A stretch of DNA of 64,000 nucleotides from Dactylosporangium aurantiacum (GCF_000716715.1 NZ_JNYJ01000043.1:178153-242152), one strand, 5' to 3'. Numbered from the stretch's first letter, positions 32,008 through 40,412 are shown. Program-made: numbers and translations. The notes: generated from the letters alone by a model not told the origin.

Positions 32008-33484
32008 TCGTGTCGGCCTCGTCGGCGCGCTTGTCCTCGCGATACCGCAGGACGCGGGCGAAGCGCAGGGCCACGCCGCCGGGATAGCGGGGCGAGGTCT
32101 GCACGCCGTCGAACGCGATCTCGACGACCAGCTCCGGCCGGACCTTGACGACCCAGTCGGACTCCTCGACGGCGAGCGCCTTCAGCCGCTCCGTCTGCCA
32201 GCGCAGCATCTCGTCGGTCATGCCCTTGAAGGTCTTGCCGAGCATCACGAAGCCACCGGTCTCCGGGTCGCGGGCGCCGAGGTGCAGGTTGGACAGCAGG
32301 CCCTTGCGCCGGCCGTGGCCCCACTCGACGGCGAGGACGACCAGGTCCAGGGTGTGCCGGGGCTTGACCTTCACCCAGGCGGAGCCGCGCCGGCCGACGT
32401 CGTAGGGCGCGGCGGCGGACTTCACGACCAGGCCCTCGTGGCCGGCGGCGACCGCGGCCGCGAACACCCGCTCGGCCTCCTCCGGCGTGTCGAGCATGGT
32501 GCGCTCGACCCGCAGCGGCGCCGGCACGGCCCGCTCCAGCGCCGCCCAGCGCACCGACGCCGGCTCGTCGAGCAGGTCGACGCCGTCGAGGTGCAGGATG
32601 TCGAAGAAGAACGGCTGGAGCACGGCGGTGCCGTCGCGGCGGGCGGCCCGGCTCGACGTCTCCTGGAACGGCACGGCCCGCCCGGTGTCGTCGACGCCGA
32701 CGGCCTCGCCGTCGAGCACGACCGAGGACACGTCGAGGCCGCGGACGGCCTCCACGACCACCGGCACCCGGGCGGTGAGGTCGTCGAGGCTGCGGCTGAA
32801 CACGGAGATCCGGTCGCCGTCGCGGTGCACCTGGATGCGCACGCCGTCGATCTTGATGTCGGCGGCGGCGGGGGTGCCGGTGTCGGCGAGCGCGTCGGTG
32901 GCGGTGGCGGCGCTCTGCGCGAGCATCGGGGCCAGTGGCCGCCCGACGGTGAGCCGGTAGGCCTCCAGGGCCTCGGCGCCGGCGGTGAGCGCGTCGACCG
33001 CGACGGTCTTCAGGTCGCCGGCGAGCAGCAGGGCCCGGCGGATCTGGGCGATCGGGACGCCGGAGGCGCGGGCCACGGCGTCGACGAGCAGGCCGGCCTG
33101 CGCGCCCTGGCGCAGCTCGCCGCTGAGCAGGCCGATCAGGAAGTGCCGCTCGGCCTCGGTGGCGGCGCCGAAGAGGGTGGCGACGAGCTCCCGCCGGGCG
33201 GCCTGCGAGCCCTTGCCGGCCAGCCGCGCCATCGCCGCGAACGCCTCGTCGACGTCGGTGATCGACAGCGACGGGGACTCCGCGGGCGGCGGCAGCTCCC
33301 GCAGGCTGGCATAGCCGACGCCGGTCTGGCGCTGGCGCAGCTCGCCGGACAGGTAGGAGGCGCCGGGCGAGAGCTCCTCGGGCGCCAGCCGCCGCAGCGC
33401 GTCGGCGAGCAGGTCGATCTTGGCGTTGCGCCCTGAGGTCCGCGCGACGGCGGCGGAGACGGAGGCCAGCTCGACGAATCTCAT
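31973..33484 (-). CDS. ligB: ATP-dependent DNA ligase (LigB type)
   Basis: A 503-residue ligase of the mycobacterial LigB type: an N-terminal DNA-binding domain (SYLSGELRQRQTGVG, FLIGLLSGELRQGA), the adenylation domain with the KxDG lysine in ADIKIDGVRIQ, and motifs VVLDGEAV, HEGLVVKS and WVKVKP, then an OB-fold domain (GKTFKGMTDEML, RPELVVEIAF). It seals nicks using ATP and is an accessory to NAD-dependent LigA. Expected family length is kept, but the last 10-12 residues come from the 14-base repeat read in successive frames until TGA at 31973-31975. Confidence 0.95.
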   Translation of the reverse strand: MRFVELASVSAAVARTSGRNAKIDLLADALRRLAPEELSPGASYLSGELRQRQTGVGYASLRELPPPAESPSLSITDVDEAFAAMARLAGKGSQAARRELVATLFGAATEAERHFLIGLLSGELRQGAQAGLLVDAVARASGVPIAQIRRALLLAGDLKTVAVDALTAGAEALEAYRLTVGRPLAPMLAQSAATATDALADTGTPAAADIKIDGVRIQVHRDGDRISVFSRSLDDLTARVPVVVEAVRGLDVSSVVLDGEAVGVDDTGRAVPFQETSSRAARRDGTAVLQPFFFDILHLDGVDLLDEPASVRWAALERAVPAPLRVERTMLDTPEEAERVFAAAVAAGHEGLVVKSAAAPYDVGRRGSAWVKVKPRHTLDLVVLAVEWGHGRRKGLLSNLHLGARDPETGGFVMLGKTFKGMTDEMLRWQTERLKALAVEESDWVVKVRPELVVEIAFDGVQTSPRYPGGVALRFARVLRYREDKRADEADTRADGAGLTVPG

Positions 33485-33520
33485 ACCCGGATTCTCACCC
33501 AGGGGTACGACAGAATCACC

Positions 33521-33757
33521 TCAAGCGGAGTACGCCCGCCGCACCGCGCCCAGGACCCAGCCCATCCGGTTGACGGCGGTGTCGGGGTGCTCGCCAAACT
33601 CGTGGGCGACCAGCGCGGCGCACCCGCGCGGCCCGTGCCGCCGGACGCTGCGCATGACGGCGGTGCGGATGCGCTCAGGGCTGATCGGATCGGAGGACTG
33701 CACGTCGGAGACGAACAGCGCTTCGGCCCGGACGTGCTCCAGAAGCTGCGGTGTCAT
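33521..33757 (-). CDS. Small conserved actinobacterial protein
   Basis: A 78-residue basic, helix-rich protein that I do not recognise. It opens with MTPQLLEHVRAEALFVSDVQ and has a conserved-looking core RHGPRGCAALVAHEFGEHPDTAVNRMGW. The single cysteine and the HEFGEH string do not form a metalloprotease motif (HExxH would need H-E-x-x-H; here the spacing is HEFGEH). The start ATG 33757 has an AAGGGGG site; a longer start at 33787 does not. It lies 36 bases upstream of ligB, with which it may be co-transcribed. Confidence 0.65.
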   Translation of the reverse strand: MTPQLLEHVRAEALFVSDVQSSDPISPERIRTAVMRSVRRHGPRGCAALVAHEFGEHPDTAVNRMGWVLGAVRRAYSA

Positions 33758-33841
33758 CTTGTACCCCCTTCGGCTGCCTCCCATCACACGCTCCCGCAGG
33801 TGTACCGGCGTGTCCGCCAGGTTGCGGACAGGGTGAGAACG

Positions 33842-35320
33842 TCAAAACGACAGTGCCCCCGCCGGCACGGGGCGGGAGTACAGGTAGCCCTGCCCGTAGT
33901 GGCAGCCGAGGGCCTTGAGCGCGGCGGCCTGCGCGTCCGTCTCGACCCCCTCGGCCACGGTCTGCAGCGACAGCCCCTCGGCGAGCTGCAGGATCACCTT
34001 CATGAGGGTGGAGTCGACGCCCGAAGCCGTGAACGTCCGGTCGATCTTGAGGATGTCGACCGGGAGGTGCACCAGGTACGCCAGCGACGAGTACCCGGTG
34101 CCGAAGTCGTCCACGGCGATCCGCACGCCCCGCTCCCGCAGCCGCCCGAGCCGCGCGGTGCGCTCGGCGTCGTCGACGAGGACGGACTCGGTGAGCTCGA
34201 GCACCAGCGCGGCGGCCGGCAGGCCGGTCTCGTCGAGCACGGCGAGGACCCGCTCGACGAAGTCGTGCTCGCGCAGCTGGCGCCCGGAGACGTTGACGGT
34301 GACGGCGACGCCGTCGCGCTCGAACCACTCGCGGGCGTCGGCGCAGGCCTGCCGCAGCACCCACCAGCCCAGCGGCACGATCAGGCCGGTGGCCTCGGCG
34401 ACCGGGATGAAGGTCAGCGGCGGCACCCCGCCCGCCGGCCAGCGCAGCAGAGCCTCGACCGCGGTGACCCGGCCGTCGGCGAGGCGCACGACGGGCTGGT
34501 AGTGCAGGGTGAACTCGCCGCCGGCGAGGGCCCGGCGCAGCCCGGTGGCGAGCTGCTGCTGGCGGGCGGCGGCGGTGCGCAGCCCGGGGTCGAAGCGGAC
34601 GACGCGGTCCTTGCCGGCGCCCTTCGCCGCGTCGAGGGCGAGGTCGGCGTCGCGCAGCACGTCGGCGGAGCCGCGCTGGTCGCCGACGGCGACGAGTCCG
34701 GCACTGGCGGTCAGGTGCACCTGCCGGCCGGCGACCGGGAACGAGGGCCGCAGCTGCGCGAACGCCTGGTCCAGGGCCTGGCCGGGGCCGCGCCAGACGA
34801 CCGCGAACTCGTCGTCGCCGAGGCGGGCCAGCAGGTCGGCGCCGGGCAGCGCGGCCCGCAGCCGCTGCGACACCTGCACCAGCAGCTCGTCGCCGGCGGC
34901 ATGGCCGAGGGTGTCGTTGACGTCCTTGAAGCCGTCGAGGTCCAGCAGGGCGACGGTGACGCCGGGCGTGGCGCCGGCGAGCACCCGGTCGAGCCGTTCG
35001 GTGAGCTGCCGGCGGTTCGCCAGGCCGGTGACCGGGTCAAGGGTGGCGCGCTGCCGCAGCTCCCGCTCCAGGCCCTTGCTGCGCGCCGAGGACCTGGCCA
35101 GGCTGTGCCTGAGCCGGTGGGCCCGCTGCCGGACCAGCAGCACGGCCGCCCCGGCGGCACCGAGCGCGACGAGCATCGCGACGCCTGACAGCGCCTGCCG
35201 CAGCATCCCCGGTACCGCCGCCGAGAATGCGATCAGGAAGACGCCCGCGACGGCGAGCAACGTGGACGGCCGGCCCGCCATCGGGTCAGGGCGGGGGTGG
35301 GGGCTCGGCTTGCGTCGCAC
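33842..35320 (-). CDS. Membrane GGDEF-EAL protein, probable c-di-GMP phosphodiesterase
   Basis: A 492-residue c-di-GMP signalling protein. Two N-terminal transmembrane helices (about residues 18-65) are followed by a coiled linker, a GGDEF domain (about 92-240) and an EAL domain (about 250-485). The diguanylate cyclase site reads GDDEF instead of GGDEF, suggesting loss or change of cyclase activity. The EAL domain keeps EALLRW, NVSGRQL, ELTES and DDFGTGYSSL, so hydrolysis of c-di-GMP is expected. No separate sensory domain is present. The GTG at 35320 follows a TAGCAT element by 6 bases, indicating a leaderless transcript; ATG 35281 is an alternative start. Confidence 0.9.
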   Translation of the reverse strand: MRRKPSPHPRPDPMAGRPSTLLAVAGVFLIAFSAAVPGMLRQALSGVAMLVALGAAGAAVLLVRQRAHRLRHSLARSSARSKGLERELRQRATLDPVTGLANRRQLTERLDRVLAGATPGVTVALLDLDGFKDVNDTLGHAAGDELLVQVSQRLRAALPGADLLARLGDDEFAVVWRGPGQALDQAFAQLRPSFPVAGRQVHLTASAGLVAVGDQRGSADVLRDADLALDAAKGAGKDRVVRFDPGLRTAAARQQQLATGLRRALAGGEFTLHYQPVVRLADGRVTAVEALLRWPAGGVPPLTFIPVAEATGLIVPLGWWVLRQACADAREWFERDGVAVTVNVSGRQLREHDFVERVLAVLDETGLPAAALVLELTESVLVDDAERTARLGRLRERGVRIAVDDFGTGYSSLAYLVHLPVDILKIDRTFTASGVDSTLMKVILQLAEGLSLQTVAEGVETDAQAAALKALGCHYGQGYLYSRPVPAGALSF

Positions 35321-35326
35321 GCCCCG

Positions 35327-35332
35327 ATGCTA
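35327..35332 (-). promoter_or_regulatory. -10 element before the GGDEF-EAL gene
   Basis: Minus-strand TAGCAT, a TANNNT match, ends 6 bases before GTG 35320. The spacing is the same as at the PBP gene. Confidence 0.4.
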
Positions 35333-35382
35333 TCTAGCACATATCCGATTTTTCGCCAGCTAACGGACAACACGCGCGCAAA

Positions 35383-35412
35383 GGGCGGGCCCCCACCGGA
35401 GGGGGCCCGCCC
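35383..35412 (-). terminator. Intrinsic terminator after the DUF7455 gene
   Basis: A perfect 12-bp stem GGGCGGGCCCCC / GGGGGCCCGCCC with a 6-base loop, followed on the minus strand by TTT. It separates the DUF7455 gene from the GGDEF-EAL gene. Confidence 0.88.
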
Positions 35413-35427
35413 AGGTGCGCGTGGTGG

Positions 35428-35646
35428 TCAGCCGCGCCAGTCGAAGCCCGCCTCGACCACGATCTTGTCGGCGGTGGCCGCGATCCGGTCGGCGAACTTG
35501 TTGGTGTGGTGCCCACAGAAGGCCAGGTCGCCCGCGGCGCCGAAGGTCACACGAGCCTTGGCGGCGGCACCGCAGCTGTCGCAGCGCTCCCCCGTCAGCT
35601 CGGGGACGACGTGAACGGCCGGGCGCGAGATCAGCATCGGGGTCAT
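35428..35646 (-). CDS. DUF7455 domain protein (small zinc-ribbon-like)
   Basis: A 72-residue protein found widely in actinobacteria. A CDSC pair and a later CGHH pair suggest one zinc site. The C-terminal IVVEAGFDWRG is typical for the family. Its role is unknown. It has a GAGGAG ribosome site and its own terminator, so it is monocistronic and possibly well expressed. Confidence 0.82.
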   Translation of the reverse strand: MTPMLISRPAVHVVPELTGERCDSCGAAAKARVTFGAAGDLAFCGHHTNKFADRIAATADKIVVEAGFDWRG

Positions 35647-36076
35647 CTCAGTCTCCTCGAGTCGAAGCGGTCAGCTGCTGTTTGAAATGCGGCTTTTCTG
35701 GGTGTTGCGCCTTACCTAACTAACAGTACGTTCGCCGGTTTTGAGCGCCTAGTTCGTAAGCGTTGGCATTTGGTCACTGCCTGGTTGCCGACTCTGGCCG
35801 TTCGTCTGATGCAGCACGCGTGAACGTCACTTACCCGCCCGGCAACTTCCCGACACCAGCCGCCCCGCCAGGCGGCCGTCCGCCTGCCCGGCACCGGGAC
35901 CGCGCGCGTCCCGTCCACTGTGGACAGTACGGGTCGCGGTGCGGACACCCGAACGGCAACGCACGGCGAACCAGGGGTGTAACCCGGGGTGCCGAATCTT
36001 GTGGAGGTCCGGATGACAACGCCGGACGGCACCACCGCTCCACAGGATTCGCAATCCCACGGAAGGGCCCACATAG
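35647..36076. other. Divergent intergenic region upstream of the DUF7455 and GH26-like genes
   Basis: About 430 bases. The left part (35680-35790) is unusually AT-rich and should hold the promoter of the DUF7455 gene. The right part has two short perfect inverted repeats, AGGCGG-CCGT-CCGCCT (35870-35885) and GTCCAC-T-GTGGAC (35913-35925), and a GTGGAGG ribosome site before an ATG at 36013 that opens a frame overlapping the GH26-like gene. No riboswitch was recognised. Confidence 0.6.
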
Positions 36077-36207
36077 ATGATCCGCCGCCACGCCCGCACA
36101 TTGATGCCGCTCGCCGCCCTCGCCGTTGGTGCCGCCGCCGGCACTGTCGCCCTCGCCGGCACCGCGGGCGCAGAGACCACCGACATCGTCCGCACCGGTG
36201 CGGGTGA
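36013..36207 (+). CDS. Possible overlapping upstream ORF
   Basis: A 64-codon frame with a better ribosome site (GGAGG, 5-base spacing) than the GH26-like gene, whose start it overlaps in another frame. Its peptide is low-complexity and Pro/Arg-rich after residue 22. It may be a regulatory leader frame or chance. Confidence 0.25.
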   Translation: MTTPDGTTAPQDSQSHGRAHIDDPPPRPHIDAARRPRRWCRRRHCRPRRHRGRRDHRHRPHRCG

Positions 36208-37723
36208 GGACGGCTACAGCTCCAGCAGCCGCCCGACGTACAACTTCGGCGCCTCCGACACCCTCGTCGCGGGCCGCGCCGGCGGCGACACGATGGTCAC
36301 CTACCTGAAGTTCACCGTCGCCTCCCCCGGCGCCGGCGTGACCGTCAAGAACGCGCGGGTGACCCTGACCCGGGAGAGCCGGACCCTGCCGAGCGCGCTG
36401 ACGCTCAGCAAGGTCGCCAGCACCACGTGGACGGAGAAGACGCTGTCGGCGAAGAACGACCCGGCGCTCGGCGCGGCCGTCAGCACCGTCAAGCCGAAGA
36501 GCGACGCGGCCACCGTCACCTTCGACGTCAGCGCGGTGGTGAAGAGCGCGGGCACGTACACGTTCGCGGTGACCTCGAAGGTCGCCAACACCCCCGCCCG
36601 GTTCCGCTCCTCCGAGGCCGCCGCGGGCCGGCCCAGCCTGAACCTGACCGTGGTCCGCCCGGCCGCCACGCCGCCGGCCACCAAGCCGCCGGCGACCACC
36701 CCGTCGAAGCCCCCGGCGACGACCCCGCCGACCACCCCGCCGACGAAGCCCGTCGAGGCGACGCCGACCACGCCCGCCAACTGCGTCGTGGACGCGAAGC
36801 TCGTGCCGTCCTGCGGCGTGCTGTGGGGCGCGGCCGCCGGCGGCTTCTCCGACGTGCCGCGCGACGAGGCGCTGAAGACGTTCGAGCAGAAGACCGGCCG
36901 GACCTCGACGGTGTACCACACGTACCACAAGGGCGACGAGCTCTTCCCGACCAAGGACGAGATCGCGATGACCAGCGACCCGGCCAACCCCCGCACCCTG
37001 ATGCTCAACTGGAAGGTCGGCTACGGCACCAAGTGGGCCAACGTCGCCAAGGGCGACCAGGACGCCCGCATCGACCGCCTCTCGACCTTCATCAAGACCA
37101 ACTACGGCACCCGGAAGTTCTTCATGGTCCTGCACCACGAGCCGGAGAACGACGTCGTCGCCACCGCCGGGTCGGGCATGACCGCCAAGGACTACGCCGC
37201 GATGTTCCGCCACACCGTGCTGCGCATGAAGGCCAACGGGGTCACCAACGCCGTCTTCGTCGTCGCCTACATGAACTACGAGAAGTGGAACAACAGCCCG
37301 TGGTGGGGCGACCTCTACCCCGGTGACGACGTCGTCGACTGGGTCGGGGTGGACACCTACAACAACGCGCAGCCCGGCGGCTTCCACACCGGCGACTTCA
37401 ACTACATGATGAACCGCACCACCGACAAGGCGAAGTTCCCCGGCTGGTACACCTGGGCCACCACCAACCACCCCGCCAAGCCGATCATGGTCGCCGAGTG
37501 GGGCGTGTACGACTCCTCGCCGACCGTCGTCGGCAAGAACAAGGCCGACGTGTACGCCACGGTGCTGCCGCAGCTGGCGAAGATGCCGCAGATCAAGGGC
37601 CTGGTCTACTTCGAGACCGCCAAGGACCAGAACGGCCACGACATCCGCATGGACGACACCCCCGAGGCCCTCGCCGGCTTCCGGAAGATCGCCGCCGACC
37701 CACGCTTCAACGTCAAGCTCTGA
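36077..37723 (+). CDS. Secreted GH26-like glycoside hydrolase with DNRLRE domain
   Basis: A 548-residue exported protein. The signal peptide (about residues 1-32) ends in AGA-ET. Residues 35-195 form a DNRLRE/CBM96-like beta-sandwich (YNFGASDTLVAGR, TYLKF). A Pro/Thr linker (about 195-235) precedes a catalytic domain resembling GH26: the acid/base candidate is E355 in HHEPEND and the nucleophile candidate E474 in VAEWGVYDS. GH26 enzymes cleave mannans or mixed glucans; the substrate is not certain. GGAAGG lies 10 bases before the ATG. It is monocistronic, with a strong terminator behind it. Confidence 0.85.
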   Translation: MIRRHARTLMPLAALAVGAAAGTVALAGTAGAETTDIVRTGAGEDGYSSSSRPTYNFGASDTLVAGRAGGDTMVTYLKFTVASPGAGVTVKNARVTLTRESRTLPSALTLSKVASTTWTEKTLSAKNDPALGAAVSTVKPKSDAATVTFDVSAVVKSAGTYTFAVTSKVANTPARFRSSEAAAGRPSLNLTVVRPAATPPATKPPATTPSKPPATTPPTTPPTKPVEATPTTPANCVVDAKLVPSCGVLWGAAAGGFSDVPRDEALKTFEQKTGRTSTVYHTYHKGDELFPTKDEIAMTSDPANPRTLMLNWKVGYGTKWANVAKGDQDARIDRLSTFIKTNYGTRKFFMVLHHEPENDVVATAGSGMTAKDYAAMFRHTVLRMKANGVTNAVFVVAYMNYEKWNNSPWWGDLYPGDDVVDWVGVDTYNNAQPGGFHTGDFNYMMNRTTDKAKFPGWYTWATTNHPAKPIMVAEWGVYDSSPTVVGKNKADVYATVLPQLAKMPQIKGLVYFETAKDQNGHDIRMDDTPEALAGFRKIAADPRFNVKL

Positions 37724-37731
37724 CCCCCGAC

Positions 37732-37773
37732 CAGCAGGGCCCGCCCGGACACCCGTCCAGGCGGGCCCTGCTG
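37732..37773 (+). terminator. Terminator after the GH26-like gene
   Basis: A perfect 14-bp stem CAGCAGGGCCCGCC / GGCGGGCCCTGCTG around a 14-base loop, 8 bases behind the stop. It has no T-run. Confidence 0.82.
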
Positions 37774-37955
37774 CCGTTCACGGACCCTCGCGCGCGCCTG
37801 TCACCCGGTGGTCGGCGGCATCCCGGCCGGTAGGACGTCGCGGGCGGCGGCGCCGGGACGCACGCAACTTCGCTGCTCCCGTCACGGTCCCGGGCCCGCC
37901 ACCGGAGCGCCCGAACCTTGTTTCTGCAAGGCAATGACAGCAAAACCTGAAAGCA

Positions 37956-37963
37956 AGGGATGT
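37956..37963 (+). promoter_or_regulatory. CsrA-like binding motif over the protease ribosome site
   Basis: AGGGATGT matches the CsrA core ARGGAUGU at all eight positions and covers the Shine-Dalgarno of the subtilisin-like gene, whose ATG is at 37970. A second GGA is about 53 bases upstream. A csrA gene lies at 60025-60270. Regulation is inferred only. Confidence 0.4.
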
Positions 37964-37969
37964 AGACAT

Positions 37970-39577
37970 ATGTTGAACCGCCGCGTTCTTACCGTTCTGG
38001 CCATGACCGCCGCCGCTGCCGGCTCCTTCTCCTTCGCCTCCGCCGCCGCTGCCGCCCCCGCCATGGGCAGCGTCCTCGGCGCCGGCGAGGAGGGCGCGCT
38101 GAAGGACCGCTACATCGTGGTCCTCAAGGACGGCTCGACGACGACGTCCGACGCCCTCGCGGGCAAGGTCGGCGGCTCGGTGAGCACCCGGTTCAGCAGC
38201 ACGGTCAAGGGCTTCTCCGGCACGATGAGCGCCACCGCCGCGCGCCGCCTGGCCGCCGACCCGGCCGTCAAGTACGTCGAGCAGGACCGCATCGTCAAGG
38301 TCGAGGCGACCACGCAGACCGGCGCCACGTGGGGGCTGGACCGCATCGACCAGCGGGCCCTGCCGCTGAACGGCAGCTACACGTACGGCCCGGCGAGCAA
38401 CGTCACGGCGTACATCATCGACACCGGCCTGCGGACCACCCACAGCGAGTTCGGCGGGCGGGCCCGGTCCGGCTACGACTTCGTCGACAAGGACGCGGAC
38501 GCCACGGACTGCCAGGGCCACGGCACGCACGTCGCCGGCACCGTCGGCGGCGCCACCTACGGCGTGGCCAAGGACGTCAAGCTCGTCGGCGTCCGGGTGC
38601 TGGACTGCCAGGGCAGCGGCTCCTACTCGCAGATCATCGCCGGCGTCGACTGGGTGACGAAGAACGCCGTCAAGCCCGCCGTGGCGAACATGAGCCTGGG
38701 CGGCTCGGCCGGCAGCACCCTCGACGACGCGGTCAAGAAGTCGATCGCGTCGGGCGTCACCTACGCGGTCGCCGGCGGCAACGACTCCGCCAACGCCTGC
38801 ACCAAGTCCCCGGCCCGGCTGCCCGAGGCGATCACCGTCGGCGCCACCGACAGCAAGGACGCCCGCGCCAGCTTCTCCAACTTCGGCTCCTGCCTGGACC
38901 TCTTCGCCCCGGGCGTGAGCATCCTGTCCAGCGCCAACAGCAGCAACACCGGCACGACCAAGATGAGCGGCACCTCGATGGCCACCCCGCACGTCGCCGG
39001 CGCGGCCGCGCTGTACCTGGCCGGCCACCCGACCGCCACCCCGGCGCAGGTCCGCGACGCGCTGGTCAACGGCGCCGTCAGCGGCGTCGTCACCGGCGCC
39101 GGCAGCGGCTCGCCGAACAAGCTGCTCAACACCACCGCCCTGATCTCGGCGCCGGCCACCGACCCGACCACCCCCACCACCACGCCGACCACGCCGACGA
39201 CCACCCCGACCACCCCGACCACCCCGGCCGCGTGCGCCGCGGTCTCCAACGGCACCGACGTGTACATCGCCGACCGGGCCGCCGTCACCAGCAAGGTCAC
39301 CATCGCCAACTGCGCCGGCACCGCCGCCAAGGCCTCGACCGTCAAGGTCTCCGTGCGCCACGCCGACCGCGGTGACCTGCGCGTCGACCTGATCGCCCCG
39401 GACGGCACCTCGTACAAGCTGAAGAGCTCCATCTCCGGTGACAACGTCGCCAACCTCAACGCCACCTACACGGTCGACCTGTCGGGCGAGACCCGCAACG
39501 GCGTGTGGACCCTGAAGGTCTCCGACATCTTCGCCGGCGACACCGGCACGCTGGACACCTGGACCCTGACCGTCTGA
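37970..39577 (+). CDS. Secreted subtilisin-like serine protease (S8) with I9 propeptide and P domain
   Basis: A 535-residue secreted protease. A signal peptide (about residues 1-29) is followed by an I9 propeptide (RYIVVLKDG to about 112), then a proteinase K-type S8 domain with D151 in IIDTG, H184 in GHGTHVAG, oxyanion N271 and S336 in SGTSMATPH. A Thr/Pro linker leads to a C-terminal P-domain (RGDLRVDLIAPDGT to LDTWTLTV), which stabilises or targets such enzymes. The start is the ATG at 37970 with AAGGGA upstream, in an AT-rich leader unlike its surroundings. It has its own terminator. Confidence 0.96.
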   Translation: MLNRRVLTVLAMTAAAAGSFSFASAAAAAPAMGSVLGAGEEGALKDRYIVVLKDGSTTTSDALAGKVGGSVSTRFSSTVKGFSGTMSATAARRLAADPAVKYVEQDRIVKVEATTQTGATWGLDRIDQRALPLNGSYTYGPASNVTAYIIDTGLRTTHSEFGGRARSGYDFVDKDADATDCQGHGTHVAGTVGGATYGVAKDVKLVGVRVLDCQGSGSYSQIIAGVDWVTKNAVKPAVANMSLGGSAGSTLDDAVKKSIASGVTYAVAGGNDSANACTKSPARLPEAITVGATDSKDARASFSNFGSCLDLFAPGVSILSSANSSNTGTTKMSGTSMATPHVAGAAALYLAGHPTATPAQVRDALVNGAVSGVVTGAGSGSPNKLLNTTALISAPATDPTTPTTTPTTPTTTPTTPTTPAACAAVSNGTDVYIADRAAVTSKVTIANCAGTAAKASTVKVSVRHADRGDLRVDLIAPDGTSYKLKSSISGDNVANLNATYTVDLSGETRNGVWTLKVSDIFAGDTGTLDTWTLTV

Positions 39578-39599
39578 ACCCACCTCCCCCGGTGACCGG

Positions 39600-39627
39600 T
39601 GGCCCCCCGCGACCTCGCGGGGGGCCA
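39600..39627 (+). terminator. Terminator after the protease gene
   Basis: A 13-bp perfect stem TGGCCCCCCGCGA / TCGCGGGGGGCCA separated by CC, 22 bases behind the stop codon. Confidence 0.85.
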
Positions 39628-39764
39628 TCGGCGTTCCCGGGGCGGCACCGGAAGCGGCGCGGCCTTGCCGGGACCGCAGCGGCGTTGCAGAAACCGCGAA
39701 TCGGTCTCAACTAGGGCGTACCCGTCGGTACCGTGTTGGGCATCCGAGAGCAAGGGGGGCCACC

Positions 39765-40370
39765 ATGAGTACCGCACGTGAGTCCATCGAGGTGGCCGTC
39801 CCGGCCGGGGTCGCGTACGAGCAGCTCACCCACTTCGAGAACTACCCGCAGTTCATGTCCGGGGTGATGAGCATGGCCCCGATCGACGCCTCCACCGCGC
39901 ACATGGTGATCGACCTCGGCGGCAACCGGGCGGAGTTCGACGCCAGGATCACCGAGAGCCGCCCCGGCGAGTTCCTGTGCTGGGAGGCGATGGACGGCCC
40001 GCAGGTCAGCGAGGCGCTGCGGCTGGAGCCGATGGCCGACGGCATGACGAGGGTGATCGCGGAGCTGCAGATCGACGCCCGTGAGCTGATGCCGGCCGAG
40101 CAGCACGCCGTCGAGGTGCTCAACCGGCGGCTGAAGGCGGACCTGAAGGGGTTCAAGCGCTTCTGCGAGGAGGCCGCGACGAGGACGGCCGCCAACCGGC
40201 CGGTGACGGCGACCCCCGCCACGATCGCCCGCGGCATCGCCTCGGCGTCCGGCACGATCCACGCCAGCAACGAGCGCCCGCCGCAGGGTCCGCCGGCCGC
40301 CGGCAACCTCGGGCCGCTGCAGCACACGCTGGACCGGGGCGCGGCACGGGGCAAGCAGACCCGCTTCTGA
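39765..40370 (+). CDS. SRPBCC (cyclase/dehydrase-like) protein
   Basis: A 201-residue protein. Residues 1-145 form a START-like SRPBCC domain (VAVPAGVAYEQLTHFENYPQF is the standard opening of polyketide cyclase/dehydrase 'YP-F' proteins). The C-terminal 55 residues are disordered. These domains bind hydrophobic ligands; the ligand is unknown. A strong AAGGGGGG site precedes the ATG. A hairpin follows it, so it is likely separate from the response-regulator operon downstream. Confidence 0.85.
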   Translation: MSTARESIEVAVPAGVAYEQLTHFENYPQFMSGVMSMAPIDASTAHMVIDLGGNRAEFDARITESRPGEFLCWEAMDGPQVSEALRLEPMADGMTRVIAELQIDARELMPAEQHAVEVLNRRLKADLKGFKRFCEEAATRTAANRPVTATPATIARGIASASGTIHASNERPPQGPPAAGNLGPLQHTLDRGAARGKQTRF

Positions 40371-40386
40371 GACCCCCGCGCCTCCT

Positions 40387-40412
40387 GGACGCCGGCCGGT
40401 CGGCCGGCGTCC
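40387..40412 (+). terminator. Hairpin after the SRPBCC gene
   Basis: A 12-bp perfect stem GGACGCCGGCCG / CGGCCGGCGTCC with GT between, 16 bases behind the stop. Confidence 0.8.

Noticed and set aside
31489..32148. Plus-strand frame through the repeat region encoding a His/Pro/Ala repeat protein
   Set aside because: It consists of translated tandem repeats, lacks a ribosome site and runs antisense into ligB.
33521..33757. HEFGEH in the small protein as a metalloprotease HExxH motif
   Set aside because: The second histidine is one residue too far, and the protein is too small and lacks further ligands.
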